Shown one piece after another: positions 39,651 through 47,979 of a DNA stretch of 64,000 nucleotides (position 1 is the stretch's first letter; each line of letters begins with the position of its first letter). The position numbers and the translations under genes were made by a program. The stretch spans positions 1-64,000 of the IMG/VR virus record IMGVR_UViG_3300036781_000418; one strand, given 5' to 3'. Source of the DNA: a virus. The notes beneath the pieces are model-generated. The model was not told the DNA's origin and did no database searches. It saw nothing but the letters and a program-made list of their open reading frames with translations.

Positions 39651-40962
39651 CGACGAGGCCCAGCGCCTCTTTATGACCACCATGCTGGGCAACCCCTCGT
39701 TGTTTGCCCGCGTCCAACACCTGATCAAGCCGTCGTACTTCGACTTGCAGTTCCAGCATGGTGTGAAGTTCATGCAGGACTTCTTCCAAGATCACCGTGG
39801 AGTTCCCTCCCAGCCGGTCTTTCAAGCGGCCACGAAGTTGCCGCTGCAACCAGCCCAGTTGCCGACGCAGGACGTCGCCTTCGTGGCCGAGCAGATCGCG
39901 AACTTCTGCCAGATCCGAGCGTCCATCGAGGCCGTGATGACGGCCCCGGCCCTGATCGAGAAGGGCGACTTCGGTTCGTTGGTGGCCAACATCAAGTCGG
40001 CGTCGGAGATCAAGCTTCACACGGACCTCGGCATCGACTACTTCGCCGACCCAGCCGCTCGCCTGACTGAGGACGAAGCGGAGGACATTCCCTTTCCACT
40101 TGGCTGGGACACGGTGGACGACCTCATCGGTGGCGGCATGGGTCGTGAGGAGCTGCTCCTGTTTCTCGCCAACTCAGGTGGTGGTAAGTCCGTCACGATG
40201 TTGAACGTTGCCTACAACCTCATCAAGCGTGGGTTGAACGGCGTCTACATCTCGTTGGAAATGAAGGACAAGAAGGTCGCCAAGCGGTTGGACAGCATCA
40301 TCTCGCGCATCGTCGGCAAGAAGATCTTCCTCAACAAGATGGAGGTCGTCCACCAGATCGAGCAGCTGCGGGAGCAGGGCGCCGGTCGGTTCTTCGTAAA
40401 GCGGATGCGGGAGAACACGACCACCTCCAACCACATCATCGCCTACCTCCGTGAGCTCGAGGCGGTCTACGCCTTCAAGCCTGACTTCGTAGTAGTGGAC
40501 TACCTTGACCTGCTGGGTTCCGTTCGCAAGATGACGAGCGACTCCCTGTTCACCAAGGACAAGTACGTCGCCGAGGAAGTTCGAGCCATCGGCTTCGACT
40601 TCAAGTGCCTGATGATCTCAGCTTCACAGCTTGGACGTGGTGCCATCACCGCGGTTCGTGAGGACAAGGACCTTGGCCAAGACCACATTCAAGGTGGTAT
40701 CTCGAAGATCAACACGGCCGACCTCGTGATCGGCTTGGTGAAGGACGAGGCGATGGACGCGGCGGGCGAGTACCGCTTCGAGTTCTTGAAGTCACGGAAC
40801 TCCAGCGCGGTCAACAAGAAGTTGATGATGAAGTGGGACTCGCTCTCACTGCGAATCAGCGACTGGCCGAAGCAGGACGGCTACAGTCGACCGATCAGCG
40901 CCACCACTCCAACTGGACCAAAGTTGATTCCAGGCCGAAAGCAGAACTTGTCGGACCTCTAA
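39634..40962 (+). CDS. 41: Replicative DNA helicase (DnaB/gp41-like)
   Basis: 442 residues from ATG 39634, near T4 gp41 (475). The N-terminal helical domain matches DnaB ('LFMTTMLGNPSLFARVQHLI'). RecA-like core: Walker A NSGGGKS near residue 180, 'VYISLEMKDKKVAKRLDS', Walker B 'VVVDYLDLLG' near 286, 'ISASQLGRGA' with the sensor Gln, and a C-terminal 'EFLKSRNSSAVNK' for the arginine finger loop. Unwinds DNA ahead of the polymerase as a hexamer with the primase. Confidence 0.93.
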   Translation: MTTLIDDEAQRLFMTTMLGNPSLFARVQHLIKPSYFDLQFQHGVKFMQDFFQDHRGVPSQPVFQAATKLPLQPAQLPTQDVAFVAEQIANFCQIRASIEAVMTAPALIEKGDFGSLVANIKSASEIKLHTDLGIDYFADPAARLTEDEAEDIPFPLGWDTVDDLIGGGMGREELLLFLANSGGGKSVTMLNVAYNLIKRGLNGVYISLEMKDKKVAKRLDSIISRIVGKKIFLNKMEVVHQIEQLREQGAGRFFVKRMRENTTTSNHIIAYLRELEAVYAFKPDFVVVDYLDLLGSVRKMTSDSLFTKDKYVAEEVRAIGFDFKCLMISASQLGRGAITAVREDKDLGQDHIQGGISKINTADLVIGLVKDEAMDAAGEYRFEFLKSRNSSAVNKKLMMKWDSLSLRISDWPKQDGYSRPISATTPTGPKLIPGRKQNLSDL

Positions 40963-40967
40963 ACGAA

Positions 40968-40992
40968 AAAGGGAACCTAAAGGTTCCCTTTG
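40968..40992. terminator. Bidirectional terminator
   Basis: AAAGGGAACC, loop TAAA, GGTTCCCTTT (40968-40991). It lies between the helicase and a convergent fibre gene and can serve both. Confidence 0.8.
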
Positions 40993-41008
40993 TTGTATGC
41001 AGGTATGA

Positions 41009-41719
41009 TCAAGAGTTCGGGAACGGACCCGTTGCTGGGGTGAACGTGCCAGTGTAGCGAGCCACACCCTTGGTGACACGCACTTCGTCGATGTAGCCAG
41101 GGAAGAAGTGGGCGTCGGTAGAGCCACCAACCCGTGCTACTTGTGACGTCATGTTGATCGAGTTCGTCGCCGTACCAGCCGACACACCGTTGATCCACAC
41201 CGTCAGAGTCGTGCCAGAACGTGTCACGGCGACGTGTGACCAGGTGTTCACCACCACGGCCACAGTTGACGTCAGGTAGTTGGCCAAGTGGTTACCCAAG
41301 ACCACACGACCAGAACCGTTCACGTAGGCGTTGCAACCGTCTTGAGCTGAGGCGCTGGCCGAGCAGATGAACGTACCGACCGTCACGAAGGACGTTGGGA
41401 AGATCCAGCATTCCTGCGTGAAGTCACCAGTGCCGAAGGCGTAGGCCGCGATAGTCGGAAAGTCAAGATAGTCTGTTGAGCCGTTGAACTTGCCCGACGT
41501 TGCACCGTACTTGAACTGAGTCGTTGACGTGACTGGAGTACCCGTCCGAGTCGGCGTGGCTCCCTTCTGGTCGGTGAACACGGTGCCGTTGTTGGCACCT
41601 TCCATGTGCATGAGCAGCGAGACGTTGGCGAAGAACGGATCAACGGAGAGCGCGACTCCACGCTGGGCCCCGAAGGACCGAGCCGAAGCCGCGCCGAAAG
41701 TTGACATAAGAGGCATCAT
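41009..41719 (-). CDS. LamG/concanavalin-like tail fibre protein
   Basis: 236 residues. About residues 30-236 form a Laminin-G-like lectin domain: 'SLLMHMEGANNGTVFTDQKG', 'FNGSTDYLDFP', 'FTQECWIFP', 'WSHVAVTRSGTTLTVWINGV' and 'GYIDEVRVTKGVARYTGTF'. Such domains on fibres bind glycans. AAGGA lies before the start, 6 bases from the upstream gene's stop, so they share one late transcript. Confidence 0.82.
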   Translation of the reverse strand: MMPLMSTFGAASARSFGAQRGVALSVDPFFANVSLLMHMEGANNGTVFTDQKGATPTRTGTPVTSTTQFKYGATSGKFNGSTDYLDFPTIAAYAFGTGDFTQECWIFPTSFVTVGTFICSASASAQDGCNAYVNGSGRVVLGNHLANYLTSTVAVVVNTWSHVAVTRSGTTLTVWINGVSAGTATNSINMTSQVARVGGSTDAHFFPGYIDEVRVTKGVARYTGTFTPATGPFPNS

Positions 41720-41725
41720 GGATCC

Positions 41726-43783
41726 TTACTTGTACTGGGTTTGCGATGCGAGCACCGTGTAGGTGGCCGACGCGGTCTTGATAATCGTGAACGAATACGA
41801 GTCGATACCGCTTGCGTTACCAGCACTTGGCGCGACACCACCAATCCACTTTGGCGTCACGGCGGAACCGTCCACTTGGTAGGCTGAAGCGTAGAACGGC
41901 GAAGCACCGTTGGTGATCAACATAGCGACCGAGACTGACTCACCGACTGCGAGGGCCGTGTTCATCGACGTACCGCTGGACCATGCAAAGTTGACCGTGA
42001 AGTTGGCCGTTGCGTTGGACGTGTAGTACTGGACGGCACCTGACGCGGCGTAGAATGTCTGTGTCGTGGACGGTGCCGATCCAACGACCGACACGACTTC
42101 CGTAGCGTTGGTCAAGTGGGCGGCCGGAGCGGAGGTTGTACCAGCCAGCGTGGTGGAACCAAGGGTAGCCGTGCTGGTTGTCGTCAGCGTGCTGAAGCGA
42201 CCAGTCGAAGCCGTGGTAGCGCCGATTGGCGTGTTGTCGATCGACGTAGCGGATACGGCACCGGTGAGGGTGATGGTCGTGCCAGTCAAGGCGATCGTCG
42301 TACCAGCCAGCGTGATGGTCGTCGCTGTGTTACCAGTGCGAGCCACCGTGAGCCAGTCGGCGTTCGAGGAGATCGCGTCGTTCTGGAGCGTGAAGTGGAT
42401 CGTACCACCAGAGCCAACGTAGATTTCCGAGGTCTTCAGGTCAGTGCCAACGGCACTGTTGATGAGACGGACGATTGGGAAGGAGTTGGTGTCAATACCC
42501 GCGTAGGTACCCGTAGTTCCAGCGCTTGAGACCAAGCTCGTGCCGTTCAGCGACGTGACGGACAGGCTCTGCCAAGTAGCTGAGGTGCCGTCCGTGATCA
42601 GGGCCTTGGTGGCGTTGGTGGCTTGCGATGGGAGGATCGCGGTCAGGGCGGCGGCCGCGGAAGTCGCGCCAGTACCACCGTTGGCGAGGGCCAACGTGCC
42701 AGCCAGCGTGATCGTGCCGGAGGTCGTGATTGGAGAACCCGTAACCGTCAGACCAGTCGTACCACCGGAGAAGGCGACCGAAGTCACGCCACCACCAGCG
42801 GAGGAGACCTGCGAGAACGTCAGGCTGGTCGTGCCGACGGTGATCGCGCCAGAGGTGATGAGCACCCAGCCAGTTCCACCGTTCAAGGTACCAGATTGGA
42901 CGTACACGAAGTCACCGGATGAGACTTCGTTCGATGGGTTGCCGTCGAAGTCGGCGGCTCGTGCCCAAGCGCCAGCAGCCGAAACGTAAACGCCGTTCTG
43001 CGAGCCAGTCGATTGGTTCTTGACCAGCACGCGTGAGCCGCTGGTGAGAACACCGTCGATGGTTTGTTCACCTGACAGGGTCAGGTTGGCGGTCGATGCA
43101 ACGTTGACGGACGGCTTTGGGGTGAGACCAGCGGCGACCGCGTCAACGTACTGCTTGGTGGCGACTTGAAGGTTGCCAGTTGGGTCAGCGGAGACCGAGA
43201 CAGTACCAGCCAACGCAATGGCCGTGCCAGTCAGGGTAATAGTGGTAGCCGTCGTGCCGGTACGAGCGACCGAGAGCCAGTCGACGTTGGACGAGATGGC
43301 GTCGTCTTGCAGAGTCCAGTGAATCGTGCCGTTGTTACCGACGTAGACTTCAGACGTCTTAGCGTTTGAGCCGGCTGACGAGTTCAGGAACCGCGTGATT
43401 GGGAAACTGTTTGAGTCCAAACCAACGTAAACACCAGTCGTGCCTGAGCTGGAGACCAGCGCGGTGGCCGAGAGGCTAGTTGGGGTGCCAGCCACTGTGG
43501 ACCAGACACCGTCACCACGCCAATAGGTAGAGCTGGACGCGTTGGTGCCGCTGTTCAGGTGGGACACGTCCAAGTTGCCGGTGGCCGTTGAAAGGTCGAC
43601 TGAGCCACTACCACCAGACTGTGACCAGGTGGATCCGTTGTAGGAGTAGAGACCTTCAGGCGCTGCGTCGGTGCGGTAGAACAGTTCGCCGACGGATGGA
43701 TTCGATGGGAAAGCCGTACCGTTCGCCACGGTAAGGTTGGTTACGACAGACCCTTCGAGGAGGGTTAGACCGTCTGAATGCAT
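41726..43783 (-). CDS. Tail fibre protein with internal duplication
   Basis: 685 residues. The N-terminus ('NPSVGELFYRTD...GLYSYNGSTW') is a standard fibre module. Residues about 105-200 and 420-515 are near-copies ('DSNSFPITRFLNSS' and 'DTNSFPIVRLINSA', each ending in 'WLSVARTG/WLTVARTG.TATTITL'). Between them lies the module 'VATKQYVD...GSRVLVKNQ...NGVYVS' shared with three other fibres here. Virion fibre, probably trimeric, on a late transcript with the LamG gene. Confidence 0.85.
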   Translation of the reverse strand: MHSDGLTLLEGSVVTNLTVANGTAFPSNPSVGELFYRTDAAPEGLYSYNGSTWSQSGGSGSVDLSTATGNLDVSHLNSGTNASSSTYWRGDGVWSTVAGTPTSLSATALVSSSGTTGVYVGLDSNSFPITRFLNSSAGSNAKTSEVYVGNNGTIHWTLQDDAISSNVDWLSVARTGTTATTITLTGTAIALAGTVSVSADPTGNLQVATKQYVDAVAAGLTPKPSVNVASTANLTLSGEQTIDGVLTSGSRVLVKNQSTGSQNGVYVSAAGAWARAADFDGNPSNEVSSGDFVYVQSGTLNGGTGWVLITSGAITVGTTSLTFSQVSSAGGGVTSVAFSGGTTGLTVTGSPITTSGTITLAGTLALANGGTGATSAAAALTAILPSQATNATKALITDGTSATWQSLSVTSLNGTSLVSSAGTTGTYAGIDTNSFPIVRLINSAVGTDLKTSEIYVGSGGTIHFTLQNDAISSNADWLTVARTGNTATTITLAGTTIALTGTTITLTGAVSATSIDNTPIGATTASTGRFSTLTTTSTATLGSTTLAGTTSAPAAHLTNATEVVSVVGSAPSTTQTFYAASGAVQYYTSNATANFTVNFAWSSGTSMNTALAVGESVSVAMLITNGASPFYASAYQVDGSAVTPKWIGGVAPSAGNASGIDSYSFTIIKTASATYTVLASQTQYK

Positions 43784-43810
43784 GAGTGAAGCTCCTTATG
43801 ATAGAGGAAC

Positions 43811-43817
43811 TATTTAG
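43811..43817 (-). promoter_or_regulatory. Late promoter box (minus strand)
   Basis: CTAAATA on the minus strand, 28 bases before the fibre start at 43783; AAGGAG serves as the ribosome site and can form four pairs with TCCT just past the box. Confidence 0.7.
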
Positions 43818-43861
43818 ACCTCTGACCTGGAAATGGATCGTTTGTTACCGCTTTGAGCTCG

Positions 43862-43868
43862 CTAAATA
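43862..43868 (+). promoter_or_regulatory. Late promoter box
   Basis: CTAAATA, 31 bases before ATG 43900, divergent from the box at 43811. Confidence 0.65.
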
Positions 43869-43899
43869 TCAGCATCTTCCACTCATATTGAGATCACAC

Positions 43900-44142
43900 A
43901 TGACTACCCCACAAAGCATCACCGTTGACGGCATCGGCTACGACGTTGCCCAGTTCTCCGATGAAGTCAAGGGCGCCATCGGCCTGTACAACACGATCAA
44001 CTTGGACCTGCAGAAGGCCAACATTGAAGTCGTGAAGCATCAGGCCGCGCTGCAGACGATCGGTGCCCAAGTTTCGAACGCCGTGCGCAAGGAACTCGCC
44101 GCCATGCAGCCGCCAGCTGAACCAGCCAAGGCCGCTGAGTAA
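43900..44142 (+). CDS. Small late protein (DUF6447-like)
   Basis: 80 residues from ATG 43900; a longer frame crosses the late promoter. 'SITVDGIGYDVAQFSDEVKG' followed by one long helix and an Ala/Pro-rich tail resembles the small phage DUF6447 type ('I.IDG..Y....LS.EAK'). Function unknown. Late promoter upstream. Confidence 0.65.
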   Translation: MTTPQSITVDGIGYDVAQFSDEVKGAIGLYNTINLDLQKANIEVVKHQAALQTIGAQVSNAVRKELAAMQPPAEPAKAAE

Positions 44143-44166
44143 GTCATCGACGCTTAGGCGGTCGAC

Positions 44167-44195
44167 ATAAATAGGACACTTGCGTGTCCTATTTT
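44167..44195 (+). terminator. Terminator overlapping a late promoter
   Basis: ATAAATA (44167-44173) runs into AGGACAC (44173-44179), loop TTGC, GTGTCCT (44184-44190), then ATTTT. RNA from upstream would terminate; RNA begun at the late box would start near the loop and escape the hairpin. Confidence 0.7.
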
Positions 44196-44207
44196 GGTAA
44201 ATAGCGA

Positions 44208-46487
44208 ATGACTATCCTCCGCCGCCTTAACGAAGGCATCGATCACGTCGACGATCTCCCAGTCGACCAGTTCATCCAGATCATCTCGACCCTGAAGGAC
44301 ATGCGTCTTTCGGAGAAGCTGGACGGCTCAAACCTGTGGGCGGGCGTCGACGATCAAGGGAAGGTGTTCATCTCCCGTGAGGGTAAGCGGAACAACGCCA
44401 AGCGGATGTACGCGCCAGAAGACTGGGCGAAGGTCGGCAACAACAACCAGTTCATCGCCGCCACGGCCGCCATCATCAACCAGCAAGCTATCTTTACCCA
44501 GTGCCTGAAGCCTGGTCAAATGGTCGAGCTTGAAGTCCTGTACGGCAACCAACCGAACACCGTCGTCTACAACAACGCGTTCAACTTGATCGCCGTGTTG
44601 CGTGGCGTCGAGGACACACCGTTGGGCGTCGCCACCTCGCTGGCCGCGGCCCTGAAGGACAAGACGGCCGACGTTAGCGTCAACCTCGTCTCCAGCGACG
44701 ACGGTGAAAACCTGAAGATGGTCCTGACGGACGCGAAGTTCCAGTTCATCACCCCGAAGACGTTCGACGCCAAGAAGCTCGAGCACGGTAAGCTGAACGC
44801 CGAGGTCAAGAAGTTGCAGGACTTTGCCGCCAAGAAGTCCACCATTGCTGGGTACACGAACGCCGAGCTCGCCGCGGTCAACCTCAACAAGGTCCCGAAG
44901 GAAGAGCGCGACGCCGCCAAGTCGGCCCGTCAAGAGCTGCTTGACACCTTCCAGTCCGACTTCATCCAGCCAATCAAGGCCCTCCTGCTCGACACCTTCA
45001 TCGGTGGTAGCCGTGACGGCGCCGAAGGTGTCGTCATCTCCAACCCCAACGATGGCTCCCAGTTGAAGCTGGTGGACAAGGAGAAGTTCACCCAGCGTAA
45101 CGTGGAAGTCCAGCAGGAACGTGCGAACCTGCAAGGCGCCGTGATGACGACCGACCAGAACGCTGACCTAGCAGCCCGTGGCGGCCTGATGGGTGAGCTG
45201 AAGATTATGTTGGCCGAGCTGCTGGGCAACCGCAACATGGCCCGCGGCGCCGAGTTGAACAAGGTGCTGGCCTCGTTGAAGGCACAAGACGTCCCAGCCG
45301 CCGTCCAGAAGCTGGCGGACCAGCTCCAAGTCGACGACTACCTAGCGATCCGCAACAAGGCGATTGCCTTGACGTCCGCCACACAGGACAAAGTCGCGGC
45401 CGCCCTGAAGGAGTTCAAGGGTCAAGTCCAGGCTGACACGACTGGCAAGAAGCTTGGTCAGGACAACGTCAAGCGGACGTTGGTCACCTACGCTGAAGTC
45501 AACAACCGCCTGAAGTCGTTGGTCGCCAAGCTCAAGGGTGCGGAGGACATGCGTGGCATGGTCAACGCGATCTACGGCCCAGCGATCACCACGTACTTCG
45601 AGAAGCGGATTGAAGCACAGCAGGCGAACGAGGCGCTCACCGAGAACAAGGGTGAGCAGGACATGATCAACCTCAAGAACCTGACACCGTTCATCGTGAT
45701 CAACTGCTACCTTGCCACCCTGTTCATGACGATCATCTGCATCAAGGAACAGGACAAGCTGGCGATGCGCAAGATCGCGGACCGTTCGAACTTCAGGCTC
45801 AAGGACTTCTCCCACAACATGTCGCCGCTGAACTTCTGGGGCTACATCTTCTGGCGGGCCTCGAAGGCGGACGTCAAGAAGACGCTCGGCAAGGAGACCT
45901 CGGCGAAGCTGCACACGATCACGAAGAACATCCCAGTGATCTGGTGGCGGACCATGCACCAACAGCTGGCCCAACACAGCCAGCTGAAGTTGGACGTTCC
46001 AACCACCCAGCGAATGTTCAAGCTGATCCTTGAATACTCGGGAATGAGGACCGCCCGTGTAAATAGACTGATCAATGGGGTGCTGAGCTGGGATGATCAG
46101 GACTTCGATCAGAAGGTTGAGCTGCTCAACGACATGTACCTGTACGGTCAACAGTTCCTCCCAACCTCATACCTCTACAAGCGTGTTCGAATCATCCAGT
46201 CGAACATGCTGCTCAATGCAAACGGAGTAAACGACATGGTGGTCACCGAAGGACGGCTGTTGAAGCGCCTGATTGGACTGACTGAAGACGGTGAAGGCGA
46301 CGGCATGGCTGGGGCCGAACCCTCTGGTCAGCCAGCCGGCATGACGGCGACGACGGACATCGCGCCGCTCGCGATGCCACTCGGCACGACCGTCCACGTG
46401 GTCAAACGCAAGCGCAACCCTAACATCAAGCGCCTCAAGTTCAAGTACAAGGATCCAACCCAGAATGAAACTCCTAAAAACGATTAA
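44208..46487 (+). CDS. 759-residue late protein with nucleotidyltransferase/ligase motifs
   Basis: Residues about 30-300 show the order of covalent nucleotidyltransferases (DNA/RNA ligase fold): motif I 'EKLDGSNLWAG' with Lys 37, an acidic strand 'MVELEVLYGN' near 107 (motif III), 'AEGVVISNPNDG' near 272 (motif IV) and 'LKLVDKEKF' near 286 (motif V). The rest is helical, with one hydrophobic segment near 495-512 and a basic C-terminus. Related large proteins occur in T4-like phages (DUF6267 type). N-terminus 'MTILRRLNEGIDHVDD' recalls a capsid-targeting tag. No Shine-Dalgarno is seen; late promoter upstream. Ligase activity is not established. Confidence 0.7.
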   Translation: MTILRRLNEGIDHVDDLPVDQFIQIISTLKDMRLSEKLDGSNLWAGVDDQGKVFISREGKRNNAKRMYAPEDWAKVGNNNQFIAATAAIINQQAIFTQCLKPGQMVELEVLYGNQPNTVVYNNAFNLIAVLRGVEDTPLGVATSLAAALKDKTADVSVNLVSSDDGENLKMVLTDAKFQFITPKTFDAKKLEHGKLNAEVKKLQDFAAKKSTIAGYTNAELAAVNLNKVPKEERDAAKSARQELLDTFQSDFIQPIKALLLDTFIGGSRDGAEGVVISNPNDGSQLKLVDKEKFTQRNVEVQQERANLQGAVMTTDQNADLAARGGLMGELKIMLAELLGNRNMARGAELNKVLASLKAQDVPAAVQKLADQLQVDDYLAIRNKAIALTSATQDKVAAALKEFKGQVQADTTGKKLGQDNVKRTLVTYAEVNNRLKSLVAKLKGAEDMRGMVNAIYGPAITTYFEKRIEAQQANEALTENKGEQDMINLKNLTPFIVINCYLATLFMTIICIKEQDKLAMRKIADRSNFRLKDFSHNMSPLNFWGYIFWRASKADVKKTLGKETSAKLHTITKNIPVIWWRTMHQQLAQHSQLKLDVPTTQRMFKLILEYSGMRTARVNRLINGVLSWDDQDFDQKVELLNDMYLYGQQFLPTSYLYKRVRIIQSNMLLNANGVNDMVVTEGRLLKRLIGLTEDGEGDGMAGAEPSGQPAGMTATTDIAPLAMPLGTTVHVVKRKRNPNIKRLKFKYKDPTQNETPKND

Positions 46488-47901
46488 CGAGTTTGTAGGC
46501 GACGCTCAGTCCAACCTGAAGACTAGCGACGGTAACGACGCCGGGCAGACCGACGTCAAGAGCTACAACGTCTCGTTCAACATGCTCCGCAACACCATCA
46601 ACCAAGGTGACGGTGAGAACGTCCAAGCTTCAGACGTGAACAACTACCTTGAGCGTGCCCATGAGATCAACAACGAAGTTGACACCGTGGAGTATGGTCT
46701 CGAGACGGACGACGGCCGCATCATCAAGATTTGGGTGAACGCGGCGGACGCCACGGCCTTCCAAGACGAGATGCAGCACCTGCTCGGCGTGGAGAATGAC
46801 ATTGAGGAGGCGATCAACACGCTGGCCTCGAAGTTCGACATCGTCGACGTGGTCTGGCCAGACGCCAACCAAGCGACCGCCGACGTGCCGGACGCTGAAG
46901 CAACCGACGACCTTGGAGTCACGGACGACCTAGACGCCGTCGGCGACGACGACCGAGACGGTGCGACCCTGGCTAAGGCCGCCCTTGATAAGATCAACGG
47001 CAAGTCCAGTGACGACAAAGACGATGACGACGAACCAACCAACGAAACAAAGGCCCCAATGAGCATCGGTAGCGACTTCTTCAAACGCGTCATGCAGGAG
47101 GCCGATGAGGCTGACGTTGACGGCATCAACGACGGCTTGAACATCAAGCTCGACCCACGTCAACGTTCGATCATGCTGCGCCTACGTCGTGCGATCGACC
47201 GCAAGATCCTCGCCTTGTTCGCCATGATTGGTGTTCCAGGCCGCTACATGGACGTCGAGGGTATCGACGGCCTGATCAAGGAAGCGGGCCTGAAGCTGCG
47301 TGCCTCACCAACCCAGCAGGCCGCGTTCAACTCCTTCTACACGGCCTTGGGCAACGCCCGCGGCTTTGGAACTGCGCCTGACGCCGAGACGGTCGCCGAA
47401 GCCGGTGAAGAGAACCTGAAGGGTGCCTACATCCAGAAGATGCTTGAGGGCATCGCGGTCCACCTTGGTCTGCCAGAGTCGCTCGTCGTCTCGGGCGGTC
47501 CACAGCAAGTCTCCCTCGCCTTCTACAACTGCGCCAAGCTGATTGAAGACGACGGCGCGTTGGAAGCCGCGATGCGCAAGTTGGCCCAACGGTTGAAGGT
47601 CTCCTCGTCCGCTGAAAAGCCGGCCGAGAAGGTCGCTGAAGACGTGAACACCGGTGGTGACCCGTTCCTGGCGGCCGTGGTTACGTTGGTGGAGGCCCTT
47701 GGTATCCCAGAAGCCAACCTCAACTACCAGCGCTCGAACGTGCTCAACAGCCTGCGCGCCCTTAAGCTCAGCTTGAACAACCGCTCGATGATCCAGCAAC
47801 GGATGGCGGCCCTCAGCACGCTGATCGCGGCCAACGTCAAGCAAACCGCTGGACAGCCAGCGGATACGACCGACACCGCTGGAACTGCTGGCACCGCCTA
47901 A
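46465..47901 (+). CDS. Late protein with acidic linker, tagged N-terminus
   Basis: 478 residues starting 'MKLLKTINEFVGDAQSN', again like the capsid-targeting tag. Residues 30-130 are alpha/beta, 130-200 a strongly acidic low-complexity linker ('DDKDDDDEP'), and 210-478 mostly helical. It overlaps the 759-residue gene by 23 bases, so the two are coupled and may act together. No known family. Confidence 0.7.
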   Translation: MKLLKTINEFVGDAQSNLKTSDGNDAGQTDVKSYNVSFNMLRNTINQGDGENVQASDVNNYLERAHEINNEVDTVEYGLETDDGRIIKIWVNAADATAFQDEMQHLLGVENDIEEAINTLASKFDIVDVVWPDANQATADVPDAEATDDLGVTDDLDAVGDDDRDGATLAKAALDKINGKSSDDKDDDDEPTNETKAPMSIGSDFFKRVMQEADEADVDGINDGLNIKLDPRQRSIMLRLRRAIDRKILALFAMIGVPGRYMDVEGIDGLIKEAGLKLRASPTQQAAFNSFYTALGNARGFGTAPDAETVAEAGEENLKGAYIQKMLEGIAVHLGLPESLVVSGGPQQVSLAFYNCAKLIEDDGALEAAMRKLAQRLKVSSSAEKPAEKVAEDVNTGGDPFLAAVVTLVEALGIPEANLNYQRSNVLNSLRALKLSLNNRSMIQQRMAALSTLIAANVKQTAGQPADTTDTAGTAGTA

Positions 47902-47919
47902 CACGTCGTGCTCACACGC

Positions 47920-47943
47920 AAGGGACCTACGGGTCCCTTGTTT
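47920..47943 (+). terminator. Terminator
   Basis: AAGGGACC, loop TACG, GGTCCCTT (47920-47939), then GTTTC. Confidence 0.75.
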
Positions 47944-47968
47944 CGTTTGCGCAGCCGGCATGGCTACA

Positions 47969-47974
47969 TACAAT
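47969..47974 (+). promoter_or_regulatory. Early -10 box with near-leaderless start
   Basis: TACAAT with 5 bases to the ATG at 47980; the RNA would begin at about the start codon. Confidence 0.5.
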
Positions 47975-47979
47975 CAACC

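Noticed and set aside
47908-47979. N-terminal extension of the RecB/Cas4-like nuclease.
   Set aside because: It would be translated from a terminator hairpin; the -10 box at 47969 and ATG 47980 fit better.
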